Shown: positions 25,920 to 33,624 of the stretch, one piece after another
How the letters are laid out: each line of letters starts with the position of its first letter
Numbering within the stretch: position 1 is the stretch's first letter
Assembly: GCA_018223435.1 (NCBI GenBank)
Contig: JAGTTO010000001.1
Coordinates: forward strand, 310,001 to 374,000
Origin: Lachnospiraceae bacterium Marseille-Q4251
GTDB lineage: Bacteria; Bacillota; Clostridia; Lachnospirales; Lachnospiraceae
Reading direction: 5' to 3'
Length of the DNA stretch: 64,000 nt
The notes under the pieces: model-generated
What the model was told of the DNA's origin: nothing
The model's database searches: none
Seen by the model: the letters and a program-made list of their open reading frames with translations, nothing else
Position numbers and translations under genes: made by a program

Positions 25920-26827
25920 GCCTTTTCACCTCCCAGAGCTTTTCCTGTCACCGCCAGGAACACGTCGTCCATGCCGCCTTTAACCACCTCATAGTCCCGA
26001 AAGAGCTCCTGATGGTCCACGATAAGCTCCGTGGCCTCCGCCGTATTGGAAACCTTGATCTGATAGCCTTCGCGAATCGGCGTGTAGTCTTTTTTCAGGG
26101 AGCGGACCTCTTCCTCGGAGACACCGTAAAGGGAGATATAATCCTGCACATACCGGTTTTTCAGCTCATAGGGTGTTCCTTCCGCGGCGATTTTTCCTTT
26201 GTCCAGAATAATGACATAGCCTGCGGAGGCCGCCTCCTCCATGTAATGGGTCGTGAGGAAAACCGTCATATTTTCCGTCAGCCGGATTTTCTCGATGACG
26301 TCCCAGATCAGCTTTCTTGTCTGGGGATCAAGGCCCGTGGTGGGCTCGTCCAGAATCAAAAGCTCCGGTTTATGAAGAAGCGCCCGGGCAATATCGATTC
26401 TTCGCCGCTGACCGCCGGAGAGCTTGCCCACCGGCCGGTTTAAAAACTCCCTGAAATCCAGAAGCTCCACCAGTTCCCCGAGCCGTTTTTCAAAGGCTTT
26501 TCCCATAATTCCATAGAGCGCCGCCCGGCTTTTCAGATTTTCTTTCACCGTCAGCGGCCGGTCCAGCACGCTATCCTGAAAGACCACACCAAGGAGCCGT
26601 TTCGTCTCCTCGCCCTTTCGTTCCACATCCATCTCATGAATCCGGACGCTGCCGCTGTCTTTCTTCAGCTGCCCGCAGATGATGGAGATCGTCGTGCTTT
26701 TCCCCGCTCCATTCACCCCCAGAAAAGCGAAGAGCTCCCCTCTCTTCACCCGGAAACTGAGGTCGTCCACGGCTTTTACGTTGCCGAAGGATTTGCTTAG
26801 ATTCTGTATTGAAATTACGTTTTCCAT
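25916..26827 (-). CDS. ABC exporter ATP-binding protein (DrrA-like)
   Basis: 303 residues from the ATG at 26827, chosen for GAGAGGAAAGAG upstream. Walker A GVNGAGKSTTI, Q-loop VFQDSVLD, signature KLSGGQRRRIDIA, Walker B LLILDEPTTGLD and H-loop LTTHYMEEA are all intact. The C-terminal 80 residues are the DrrA-type extension. It is translationally coupled to the ABC-2 permease. It begins within a few bases of the end of a decayed AAA-ATPase gene. Confidence 0.92.
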   Translation of the reverse strand: MENVISIQNLSKSFGNVKAVDDLSFRVKRGELFAFLGVNGAGKSTTISIICGQLKKDSGSVRIHEMDVERKGEETKRLLGVVFQDSVLDRPLTVKENLKSRAALYGIMGKAFEKRLGELVELLDFREFLNRPVGKLSGGQRRRIDIARALLHKPELLILDEPTTGLDPQTRKLIWDVIEKIRLTENMTVFLTTHYMEEAASAGYVIILDKGKIAAEGTPYELKNRYVQDYISLYGVSEEEVRSLKKDYTPIREGYQIKVSNTAEATELIVDHQELFRDYEVVKGGMDDVFLAVTGKALGGEKA

Positions 26828-26838
26828 TCTCTTTCCTC

Positions 26839-27377
26839 TCAATCTTTTTCAAAAAGCACGCAGCATTTTTTCTTATTGCAGGTAATTCCATATTTTAAGA
26901 TTGTATGCACTCCGTCAAGCCTCATATTTTCCGCATAATTTTTCTCTTTGATTTGATTCAGCGCCTCATTTCCGCTGGTATTCAGCCAGTAGTTCTTCGG
27001 CTCTGCATTTCTGCTGTTTCTGTGCTCTTCACAGTAGCAAATCACATCCCAGGGACAATAAATGTCAACATTTCCAAACCGATATCCGTCATACCATTCT
27101 TTCACTGCTTCATAATGCTCATCCTGACCATAATAGTGAAGCATCTCTCTTACTTCCCGATCTGTAAAGCCAAAATATTCATCAAAATCGACGCTCGTCA
27201 GAGAATGTACTTTAAAATTATTCAATCCTGCAAAAATACTTTCCTTTGCCACACGAAGACAGCCGGTAAGTACATTTCTTGTAAAAGGAAATTCACGGAT
27301 TCAGGAATATAATAATAGCTGCCTTCACGAATTTCTCTAAAATCGGATATTCCTACCGGGATCTTGATTTCTCTCAT
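26839..27377 (-). pseudogene. decayed AAA-ATPase/PD-(D/E)XK (DUF1703-type) gene with internal deletions
   Basis: The native start is visible at 27377 (GGAGG upstream; MREIKIPVGISDFREIREGS). The P-loop and most of the AAA domain are missing, and the frame shifts into TRNVLTGCLRVAKESIFAGL. The text then follows the family well (DYFGFTDREV-like, WYDGYRFGNVDIYCPWDV) up to NYWLNTSGNEAL. There it jumps directly to the C-terminal end (KNYAENMRLDGVHTILKYGI), skipping the nuclease domain. Intact members have roughly 500-560 residues. A 137-codon open frame survives but is not a functional protein. Confidence 0.8.
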
Positions 27378-27537
27378 AAACTGCCTCCTAAAATACCAAC
27401 AAAGGTCCGCGATTCTTTCCTATATGATAACACACCCCAACCACCTTGTTCAATGAATTATTTTGCATTCCACGCCATCCTGAACGCAAAAACAGCCGGT
27501 ATCTCGCCGGCTGCTGCATGCAATAATCATTATCCAA

Positions 27538-27975
27538 TTATTCTTTGATATCTTTCTCCCCCAGTAAATCTTCCATGGTGTGCCAGCCGAGGACAGCGCA
27601 TTTGACACGGGCGGGCATTTTTGAGATGTCTTCCAGAGACATGGCTTCTTCGAGGGGCTCGAGTTCATCGCCGGTAGCCTCACCTTTGATCATGCGTGAG
27701 AAGAGGTCTGCAAGCTTCAGGGCATCCTCTTTGGAACGGCCGATGATAAGGTCCAGCATCATATCCACCGAGGCCTGGGAGATGGCGCAGCCGCTTCCGA
27801 CGAACGCGCCGTCCACGATGACACCGTTTTCCTCCTTGAGTTCCAGGATGATGTCATCGCCGCAGCTGGGGTTTACGCCCTCCAGCACCAGGTTCGCGTC
27901 CTCGAGTTTTTTCTTGTGGGCCGGATGCAGGTTGTGATCCGTCAAAAGTTCATTATAAAAGGTATTACTCTGCAT
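27538..27975 (-). CDS. sufU: Fe-S cluster assembly sulfur acceptor SufU
   Basis: 145 residues. The three conserved Cys are visible in VNPSCGDDI (about 38), FVGSGCAISQASVDMM (about 63) and ARVKCAVLGWHTM (about 124), with an Asp at the zinc site (CGDD). SufU takes persulfide from SufS in Gram-positive bacteria. It is the last gene of sufCBDSU and overlaps the sufS stop. Confidence 0.95.
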   Translation of the reverse strand: MQSNTFYNELLTDHNLHPAHKKKLEDANLVLEGVNPSCGDDIILELKEENGVIVDGAFVGSGCAISQASVDMMLDLIIGRSKEDALKLADLFSRMIKGEATGDELEPLEEAMSLEDISKMPARVKCAVLGWHTMEDLLGEKDIKE

Positions 27976-29176
27976 ATCCCATCATCCTCCTGATTCCTTT
28001 TACCGCCTCGGTGAAGCGGTGAATATCTTCCTCGTCATTGTAAAAAGCAATGCTGGCCCGGGTGGTCACAAAGACGCCCAGATGCTTTAAAAGAGGCTGG
28101 GCGCAGTGATGGCCTGCCCGCACATCCACGCCTGCTCCGTCCAGAATCGATGCGATATCGTGGGGATGAACGCCCTCCACGGTAAAGTTTACGATGCCGT
28201 TGTGTTCCTTCGGGTCCTGGCTTCCGATAATATTTACATAGGGGATCTTTTTCAGCTCCTCCATGGCCTGGGTGGTCAGGGCCAGTTCCCGCTCCTGCAG
28301 GGTGGCAAAGCCAAGAGAGTTGATATACTCGATGGCCGCCTTTAAGGCCCAGGCTCCGGCTCCGTTCACGGTTCCCGCCTCAAATTTGTGAGGGAGCTCC
28401 GCGAAGACGGCGCTCTCTCTTGTAACGCTCTCGATCATCTCGCCGCCGGTAAGGAAGGGAGGCATCTCATCCAGAAGCTTCTCCTTTCCGTAAAGGACGC
28501 CGATTCCCATGGGAGCCATCAGCTTGTGGCCGGAAAAAGCGAGGAAATCCACGTCCATGGCACAGACGTCGATGGGCAGATGAGGCGCGCTCTGAGCGGC
28601 GTCCACCAGCACCACGCCGCCGTTTTTGTGAACCAGGCGGATAATATCCTCCACCGGATTGACCCGGCCGATGACGTTGGAGACATGGGTGATGGCCGCA
28701 AATTTCGTGCGCTCCGTGATGACTTTTTCAATGGCCTCTTTCGTATAGCTTCCGTCCATCTCACAGTCCAGGAAAACCAGCTTTGCGCCGGTGACGCGGG
28801 CTGCCATCTGCCAGGGAAGCAGGTTGCTGTGATGGGAATCAATGCCCACCAGAAGCTCATCTCCCTCTTTCAGATTATTTAAGGCATAGCTATAAGCCAC
28901 CAGGTTGATGCTCTCCGTGGTATTCCGGGTAAAAATGATCTCCGAAGACTTTTTCGCATGGAGAAAATCCCGCACAGTTTCCCGGGCCTTCTCGTAGCAG
29001 TCCGTGGCATCCATGCCCAGCTGATAGAGGCCTCTTAAGGGGTTGGCATTGTATTTTTCATAAAATTCCCGCTCTGCCTTCAGCACCGCCTCCGGACGCT
29101 GGGCTGTCGCCGCATTGTCCAGATAGGCGATGGAGCTGTTTCGCAGAAGAGGAAAATCTTCCTTATAACTCTTCAT
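27965..29176 (-). CDS. sufS: cysteine desulfurase SufS
   Basis: 403 residues from the ATG at 29176; an upstream in-frame start would lie deep in sufD. PLP Lys in AFSGHKLMAPMGIGVLYG, persulfide Cys in VRAGHHCAQPLLKHLGV, and YLDNAATAQRPEAV at the N-terminus define a type II desulfurase. It gives sulfur for the SufBCD scaffold through SufU. It overlaps sufD by 14 bases. Confidence 0.95.
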   Translation of the reverse strand: MKSYKEDFPLLRNSSIAYLDNAATAQRPEAVLKAEREFYEKYNANPLRGLYQLGMDATDCYEKARETVRDFLHAKKSSEIIFTRNTTESINLVAYSYALNNLKEGDELLVGIDSHHSNLLPWQMAARVTGAKLVFLDCEMDGSYTKEAIEKVITERTKFAAITHVSNVIGRVNPVEDIIRLVHKNGGVVLVDAAQSAPHLPIDVCAMDVDFLAFSGHKLMAPMGIGVLYGKEKLLDEMPPFLTGGEMIESVTRESAVFAELPHKFEAGTVNGAGAWALKAAIEYINSLGFATLQERELALTTQAMEELKKIPYVNIIGSQDPKEHNGIVNFTVEGVHPHDIASILDGAGVDVRAGHHCAQPLLKHLGVFVTTRASIAFYNDEEDIHRFTEAVKGIRRMMGYAE

Positions 29177-30206
29177 GCTGTTCCTCCAGATATTTTTCCA
29201 CCTGTTCTCTGACCTCGGGAATCGGAATCTCAGCTGCAATGGCCTCCAGTCTGGCTCCGGCTATCATAGCCTCTGCTGCTTCCTTCGTAAAGCCGCGGCT
29301 CATCAGATAAAACAGCGTCTTTTCATCCAGTTCTCCGATGGAAGCTCCGTGGTTTCCTTCCACATCCTCCTCCGCACAGAGGATCAGCGGAATCGTCTGA
29401 TTCACCACGTCGTCGCCGAGAAGCAGAACGTCCTCCTTCTCATTTCCCACGGAACCAGCACAGCCTTTCACGAAATCAATGCTGCCCCGGAAAAGTTTGA
29501 AAGCATTGCCGTTTAACACGCCGTTGCTCTCCATGAGACTCTCGGTCTTCCTGCCCAGATGGCGGGCCACATAGTTCATATCGAGATGTTGGCCGGTAAA
29601 ACCCTGATAGCCGATGTGGGCGGTAAAGGAACTTCCGTCGCCCTTTAAGGTCATCAGCGCTCCGGTATATACCTTTTCCGCGCCCAGCTCCATTTTGACC
29701 AGCTCCACAGAGGCTCCTTTTTCCAGAAGGCCTCCGATATCGGTGAGATCCAGCACTTCCGTTCCCAGCATCTGAGGCATTGTAAGCTCCACATGGGAAC
29801 CTTCCTCGGCATAAATCTTTACCTGCAGGGCAAAGGGTCTGGTCTCCTCTTTTTCGGAATTGGAAAGAAAGGCGACCCTCAGGGTGCTGTCTTTCTCCGC
29901 ATGAAGGAAATAGCGGTGAAAACTTCCATCCGGCGTGAGATTTACGATCACCGGCGCAGCCGTCATATTTCCTTTCCCGGAAGCGATGACGGCTGCGGCG
30001 CTGTTTTCTCCCAGCTGATCCATATCCGGCCCCATACCGGTTTCAATCTCTCTAAAAATGTTCTGCTCTGTCTCATTTTCTTCCCGGAAAACGTTTCCCT
30101 CCGGGATCTCCTGCTGCCGGAACGGCTCTACGCTGGAAAGAACGGTCTCGTTCATTTTCAGCCAGTTCCAGGTTCTGGCCGGCAGCCGGTTTACTGTCAT
30201 ATCCAT
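29163..30206 (-). CDS. sufD: SufD, Fe-S scaffold subunit
   Basis: 347 residues from the ATG at 30206, with AAAGGAG at correct distance; an ATG seven codons earlier has none. The C-terminal SufBD core is clear: HLDMNYVARHLGRKTES, GAVLNG-like NGVLNGNAFKLFRGSIDFV, ILCAEEDVEGNHGASIGEL, and FYLMSRGFTKEAAEAMI. The N-terminus is diverged, as usual in Clostridia. It forms the SufBC2D complex with neighbours. Confidence 0.92.
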   Translation of the reverse strand: MDMTVNRLPARTWNWLKMNETVLSSVEPFRQQEIPEGNVFREENETEQNIFREIETGMGPDMDQLGENSAAAVIASGKGNMTAAPVIVNLTPDGSFHRYFLHAEKDSTLRVAFLSNSEKEETRPFALQVKIYAEEGSHVELTMPQMLGTEVLDLTDIGGLLEKGASVELVKMELGAEKVYTGALMTLKGDGSSFTAHIGYQGFTGQHLDMNYVARHLGRKTESLMESNGVLNGNAFKLFRGSIDFVKGCAGSVGNEKEDVLLLGDDVVNQTIPLILCAEEDVEGNHGASIGELDEKTLFYLMSRGFTKEAAEAMIAGARLEAIAAEIPIPEVREQVEKYLEEQHEEL

Positions 30207-30227
30207 AATCTGCTCCTTTCCCGGCAT

Positions 30228-31634
30228 TTAACCGATGCTTCCCTTCATCTCAAGCTGAATCAGGTTGTTCATTTCCACCGCATACTCCAGCGGCAGCTCC
30301 TTCGAAACATTATCCGCAAAGCCGCTGACAATCATCGCCCGGGCATCCTCCTCGGGGATTCCTCTGGACATGAGATAAAAGACCGCATCATCATTGATTT
30401 TACCGATCTTTGCCTCGTGTCCCACATCGGCGTCCTTCGTGCGGATATCCATGGCCGGGATCGTGTCAGACCGGGAAATATCATCCAGCATCAGGGACTG
30501 ACAGGAAACAGCCGCCTTGCTCTTCGGCGCCTTCTTGGTGATAACCACAGAGCTTCGGAAGGTGCTGATACCGCCGTCCTTGGAAATAGAACGGGTATTG
30601 ATATAGGAAGAAGTCTCCGGAGCCGCATGAACTACCTTGGCTCCCGTATCCAGGTTCTGGCCTTTTCCTGCAAAGGTGATACCCGTAAACTCCATCCGAG
30701 AACCTTTTCCTTTCAGAATCGTCATGGGGTACAGGTAAGAGGTGTGGGAGCCGAAGGAACCGGAAACCCACTCGATCGTGCCGCCCTCTGCAACCGTGGC
30801 CCGCTTGGTGTTCAGGTTGTACATGTTTTTAGACCAGTTCTCGATGGTGGAATAGCGAAGCTTTGCATTTTTTCCGACGAAAAGCTCCACGCAGCCGGCA
30901 TGAAGGTTGGCCACGTTATATTTCGGTGCGGAACAGCCTTCAATGAAATGAAGGCTCGCTCCCTCATCCACGATGATCAGCGTGTGCTCGAACTGGCCTG
31001 CTCCCGGCGCATTCAGCCGGAAATAGGACTGCAGCGGAATCTCCACACTGACGCCGGGCGGAACATAGACGAAAGAACCGCCGGACCAGACAGCTCCGTG
31101 AAGGGCCGCAAATTTGTGGTCGTTCGGTTTTACCAGCTTCATGAAATGGGTACGGATCATATCCGCATACTCGCCGTGCATCGCGCTCTCCAGGTCCGTG
31201 TAGACCACGCCCTGAGCCGCAACCTCCGCTTTTACATTGTGGTAAACCAGCTCGGAATCGTACTGGGCTCCCACGCCTGCCAGGGATTTCCGTTCGGCCT
31301 GGGGAATACCAAGCCGCTCAAAGGTATCCTTGATATCTTCCGGCACATCGGACCATTTGGCACTCATTTTTGTATTCGGACGGACATAAGTCACGATCTG
31401 ATCCATATTCAGGTCGTCGATGGGCGGTCCCCAGTCCGGGATCTTCATGGAATTATAGATCTGCAGGGACTGCAGGCGGAAAAGCTGCATCCAGGCAGGG
31501 TCATTTTTTTCTTTTGAGATCTGTTCTACGATCTCGGGTGTCAGCCCTTCATCTACCCGGTAGACATCCTTTTCTTCCTTGCGGAAGTCATACATGCTCC
31601 GGTCAATATCTTCCACATATGTTTTTTCTTTCAC
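30228..31634 (-). CDS. sufB: SufB, Fe-S scaffold subunit
   Basis: 468 residues with a GTG start at 31634, supported by GGAGGAGA upstream and by KTYVEDIDRSMYDFR, the usual SufB opening. Landmarks: GAQYDSELVYHNVKAE, GSFVYVPPGVSVEIPLQSYF, GCSAPKYNVANLHAGCVE and FYLMSRGIPEEDARAMIV. It is the main cluster-holding subunit. Three bases separate it from sufC. Confidence 0.95.
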   Translation of the reverse strand: MKEKTYVEDIDRSMYDFRKEEKDVYRVDEGLTPEIVEQISKEKNDPAWMQLFRLQSLQIYNSMKIPDWGPPIDDLNMDQIVTYVRPNTKMSAKWSDVPEDIKDTFERLGIPQAERKSLAGVGAQYDSELVYHNVKAEVAAQGVVYTDLESAMHGEYADMIRTHFMKLVKPNDHKFAALHGAVWSGGSFVYVPPGVSVEIPLQSYFRLNAPGAGQFEHTLIIVDEGASLHFIEGCSAPKYNVANLHAGCVELFVGKNAKLRYSTIENWSKNMYNLNTKRATVAEGGTIEWVSGSFGSHTSYLYPMTILKGKGSRMEFTGITFAGKGQNLDTGAKVVHAAPETSSYINTRSISKDGGISTFRSSVVITKKAPKSKAAVSCQSLMLDDISRSDTIPAMDIRTKDADVGHEAKIGKINDDAVFYLMSRGIPEEDARAMIVSGFADNVSKELPLEYAVEMNNLIQLEMKGSIG

Positions 31635-31636
31635 GG

Positions 31637-32401
31637 TCAGTCATCTCCTCCCGGAACACTGTTCAGAAAGCGCTCGTATCCTTTTTCGTTGATCTCTTCC
31701 ACCATGGAACCGTCGCCGGTGGCAACAATATGGCCGTTTACCATGACATGGGTGTAATCCACATGCAGGGACTCCAGTATCCTCGTGCTGTGGGTGATGA
31801 TCAGAAGCGCGCCGTCTCTGTCTTTCTGATACTCTTCCACGCCCTTGGATACCAGACGGACGGCGTCCACATCCAGGCCGGAATCGGTCTCGTCCAGGAT
31901 TGCAAGGCTCGGACGGAGCATCATCAGCTGCAGGGTCTCGATCTTCTTTTTCTCACCGCCGGAAAAGCCCACATTTAAGCTTCTCTCTGCGTAAGAGTCG
32001 TCCAGATCCAGAAATTCCAGATTTTTCTTCAGCTCTTTCTTGAAATCCCAGAGACGGACATAGCCGCCTTTTTTCTGCTGAAGGGCATTTCGGATAAAGT
32101 TGGAAACGGAAAGGCCGGGAACCTCAAGTGGCTCCTGGAAGGAAAGGAACATGCCGTCCTTCGCCCGCTTGTCCGCGCTCTCCGCTGTGATATCTTTTCC
32201 TTTAAAGGAAATGCTTCCGCCGGTGACTTCGTATTTGGGGTTGCCCATGAGCACATAGCCCAGGGTGGATTTACCGGCTCCGTTGGGGCCCATGAGCACA
32301 TGGGTTTCTCCCTTTCGCATCTCAAAATTTATATCATGGAGGATCTCTTTTTCCTCCACTCTTGCTGTCAGCTGACTGATCTTAAGAATTGGTTCTGACA
32401 T
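31637..32401 (-). CDS. sufC: SufC, Fe-S assembly ATPase
   Basis: 254 residues, an ABC-type ATPase without membrane domains. Walker A MGPNGAGKSTLGYVL, Q-loop FLSFQEPLEVPGL, signature GFSGGEKKKIETLQL, Walker B LAILDETDSGLDVDAV, and H-loop IITHSTRIL. It powers the SufBD scaffold. It is the promoter-proximal gene of the operon, with ACGGAGG before the ATG. Confidence 0.96.
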   Translation of the reverse strand: MSEPILKISQLTARVEEKEILHDINFEMRKGETHVLMGPNGAGKSTLGYVLMGNPKYEVTGGSISFKGKDITAESADKRAKDGMFLSFQEPLEVPGLSVSNFIRNALQQKKGGYVRLWDFKKELKKNLEFLDLDDSYAERSLNVGFSGGEKKKIETLQLMMLRPSLAILDETDSGLDVDAVRLVSKGVEEYQKDRDGALLIITHSTRILESLHVDYTHVMVNGHIVATGDGSMVEEINEKGYERFLNSVPGGDD

Positions 32402-32444
32402 AATTTCCTCCGTTTCTGCCGTTTCTCGGGAACAGCTTTTGAAT

Positions 32445-32463
32445 ACCTAGTAATTTAATAGGT
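32445..32463 (-). promoter_or_regulatory. palindromic operator candidate in the suf leader
   Basis: ACCTA (32445-32449) and TAGGT (32459-32463) with a 9-base AT-rich centre. It lies about 15 bases downstream of the -10, a repressor position. The spacing and symmetry resemble Rrf2-family (IscR/SufR-like) sites, but this is inference. Confidence 0.5.
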
Positions 32464-32477
32464 TTTATTCGTCTGCT

Positions 32478-32506
32478 ATTATAATGCGGTCTTTTCAATT
32501 ATGCAA
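32478..32506 (-). promoter_or_regulatory. suf operon promoter
   Basis: TTGCAT (32501-32506) and TATAAT (32478-32483) on the minus strand, spacer 17. Confidence 0.75.
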
Positions 32507-32536
32507 GACCATTTTTTCAAAAAATACATGCGGCAC

Positions 32537-32565
32537 TTGAGTTTCGATTTTTTTTGCGTTATGAT
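32537..32565 (+). promoter_or_regulatory. promoter of the patatin gene
   Basis: TTGAGT (32537-32542) and TATGAT (32560-32565), spacer 17, divergent from the suf promoter. Confidence 0.65.
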
Positions 32566-32629
32566 AGGGGCTGCCCGGGGGATTTTTCTCCGGTTTCCTG
32601 ACAAAAAGCACAAATGAGGAGTGACAGCT

Positions 32630-33544
32630 ATGAATAAAAAGAATAAAATTTTTTCCGGACTGGACCGCCTCCCGAAGGGTCTGGCATCGGAACACCTGAC
32701 GGAAGGATGTGTCGTTCTGGAGGGTGGTGCTTTCCGCGGTCTCTATACCAGCGGGGTGCTGGATGCCCTGATGGAAGCCGGCATCAACCTCTCCTGTACC
32801 GTCGGTGTCTCCGCCGGGGCCCTCAACGGCATGAACTATGTCTCCGGACAGATCGGCCGTTCCGGCCGCCTGAACCTGACTTACCGCCATGACAGCCGCT
32901 ATGTAGGTCTTAAGGCCATCCGCAAAAACCGCGGTGTCATCGGTTTTGACTTTATCCTGAAAAATGTAAATAAAGAAGATCCTTTAAATGAGGAACGTTT
33001 CTTCCGGCCAGACCGCCGTTTCATCGTGGTCGCCACGGACTGTATCACAGGCCGGCCCCGGTACTTTGAAAAAAGCGAGGGAGAAACGATCTTCCAGGCC
33101 GTCCGGGCCTCCGCTTCCATGCCCTATGTTTCAAAAATGGTCATGATCAACGGTGTTCCCTATCTGGACGGTGGCTGCAGCGACAAGGTTCCCTTCCGCT
33201 GGCCCCTGGATCAGGGCTATCAAAAGGTCATCGTGATCCGTACCCGCCCGATGGATTACCGCAAGAAAGAGAGAAGCGACCATTCTCTCACGGATCGGCT
33301 TTATCACGATTATCCCCAGTTTTCCCGGGTGCTGGACGCCAGCAACGCCAATTATAACCGCCAGTGCCGGGAGATGATCGAGCTCGCCGCCAAGAAAAAG
33401 ATCTATGTCATCGCTCCCTCGCGACCTATAGATATCAGTAGGCTGGAAGGGGATATGGAAAAGCTGGGCGGTTTGTATTTTCTCGGCTATGAGGATGCCA
33501 AAAAGCAGCTTTCAGCCATCAGAGAATACCTCGGAATCCAGTAA
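32630..33544 (+). CDS. patatin-like phospholipase
   Basis: 304 residues from the ATG at 32630, with GAGGAG upstream. Glycine-rich oxyanion loop VLEGGAFRGLYTSGV, nucleophile Ser in TVGVSAGALNG (GxSxG) and catalytic Asp in VPYLDGGCSDKVP (DGG) make a complete Ser-Asp dyad. This is the YjjU/RssA-like bacterial group, cytosolic, without signal peptide. The lipid substrate is unknown. Monocistronic with its own terminator. Confidence 0.9.
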   Translation: MNKKNKIFSGLDRLPKGLASEHLTEGCVVLEGGAFRGLYTSGVLDALMEAGINLSCTVGVSAGALNGMNYVSGQIGRSGRLNLTYRHDSRYVGLKAIRKNRGVIGFDFILKNVNKEDPLNEERFFRPDRRFIVVATDCITGRPRYFEKSEGETIFQAVRASASMPYVSKMVMINGVPYLDGGCSDKVPFRWPLDQGYQKVIVIRTRPMDYRKKERSDHSLTDRLYHDYPQFSRVLDASNANYNRQCREMIELAAKKKIYVIAPSRPIDISRLEGDMEKLGGLYFLGYEDAKKQLSAIREYLGIQ

Positions 33545-33569
33545 AAAATCATAGTTTCACGAAACGCAA

Positions 33570-33617
33570 AAAAGCCCTCCGGCAGGAATCTCTTCCAAAC
33601 CGGAGGGCTTTTCTTTC
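33570..33617 (+). terminator. terminator after the patatin gene
   Basis: AAAAGCCCTCCGG and CCGGAGGGCTTTT form a long stem between convergent genes; it can act in both directions. Confidence 0.85.
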
Positions 33618-33624
33618 TTCTCAA

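Noticed and set aside
29793..31517. 574-codon plus-strand ORF opposite sufBD
   Set aside because: Antisense shadow of two well-identified genes; no ribosome site or recognisable motif.
31637..32401. SufC as an ordinary ABC transporter ATPase
   Set aside because: No permease nearby; the sufBDSU neighbours and the GFSGGEKKK signature identify SufC.
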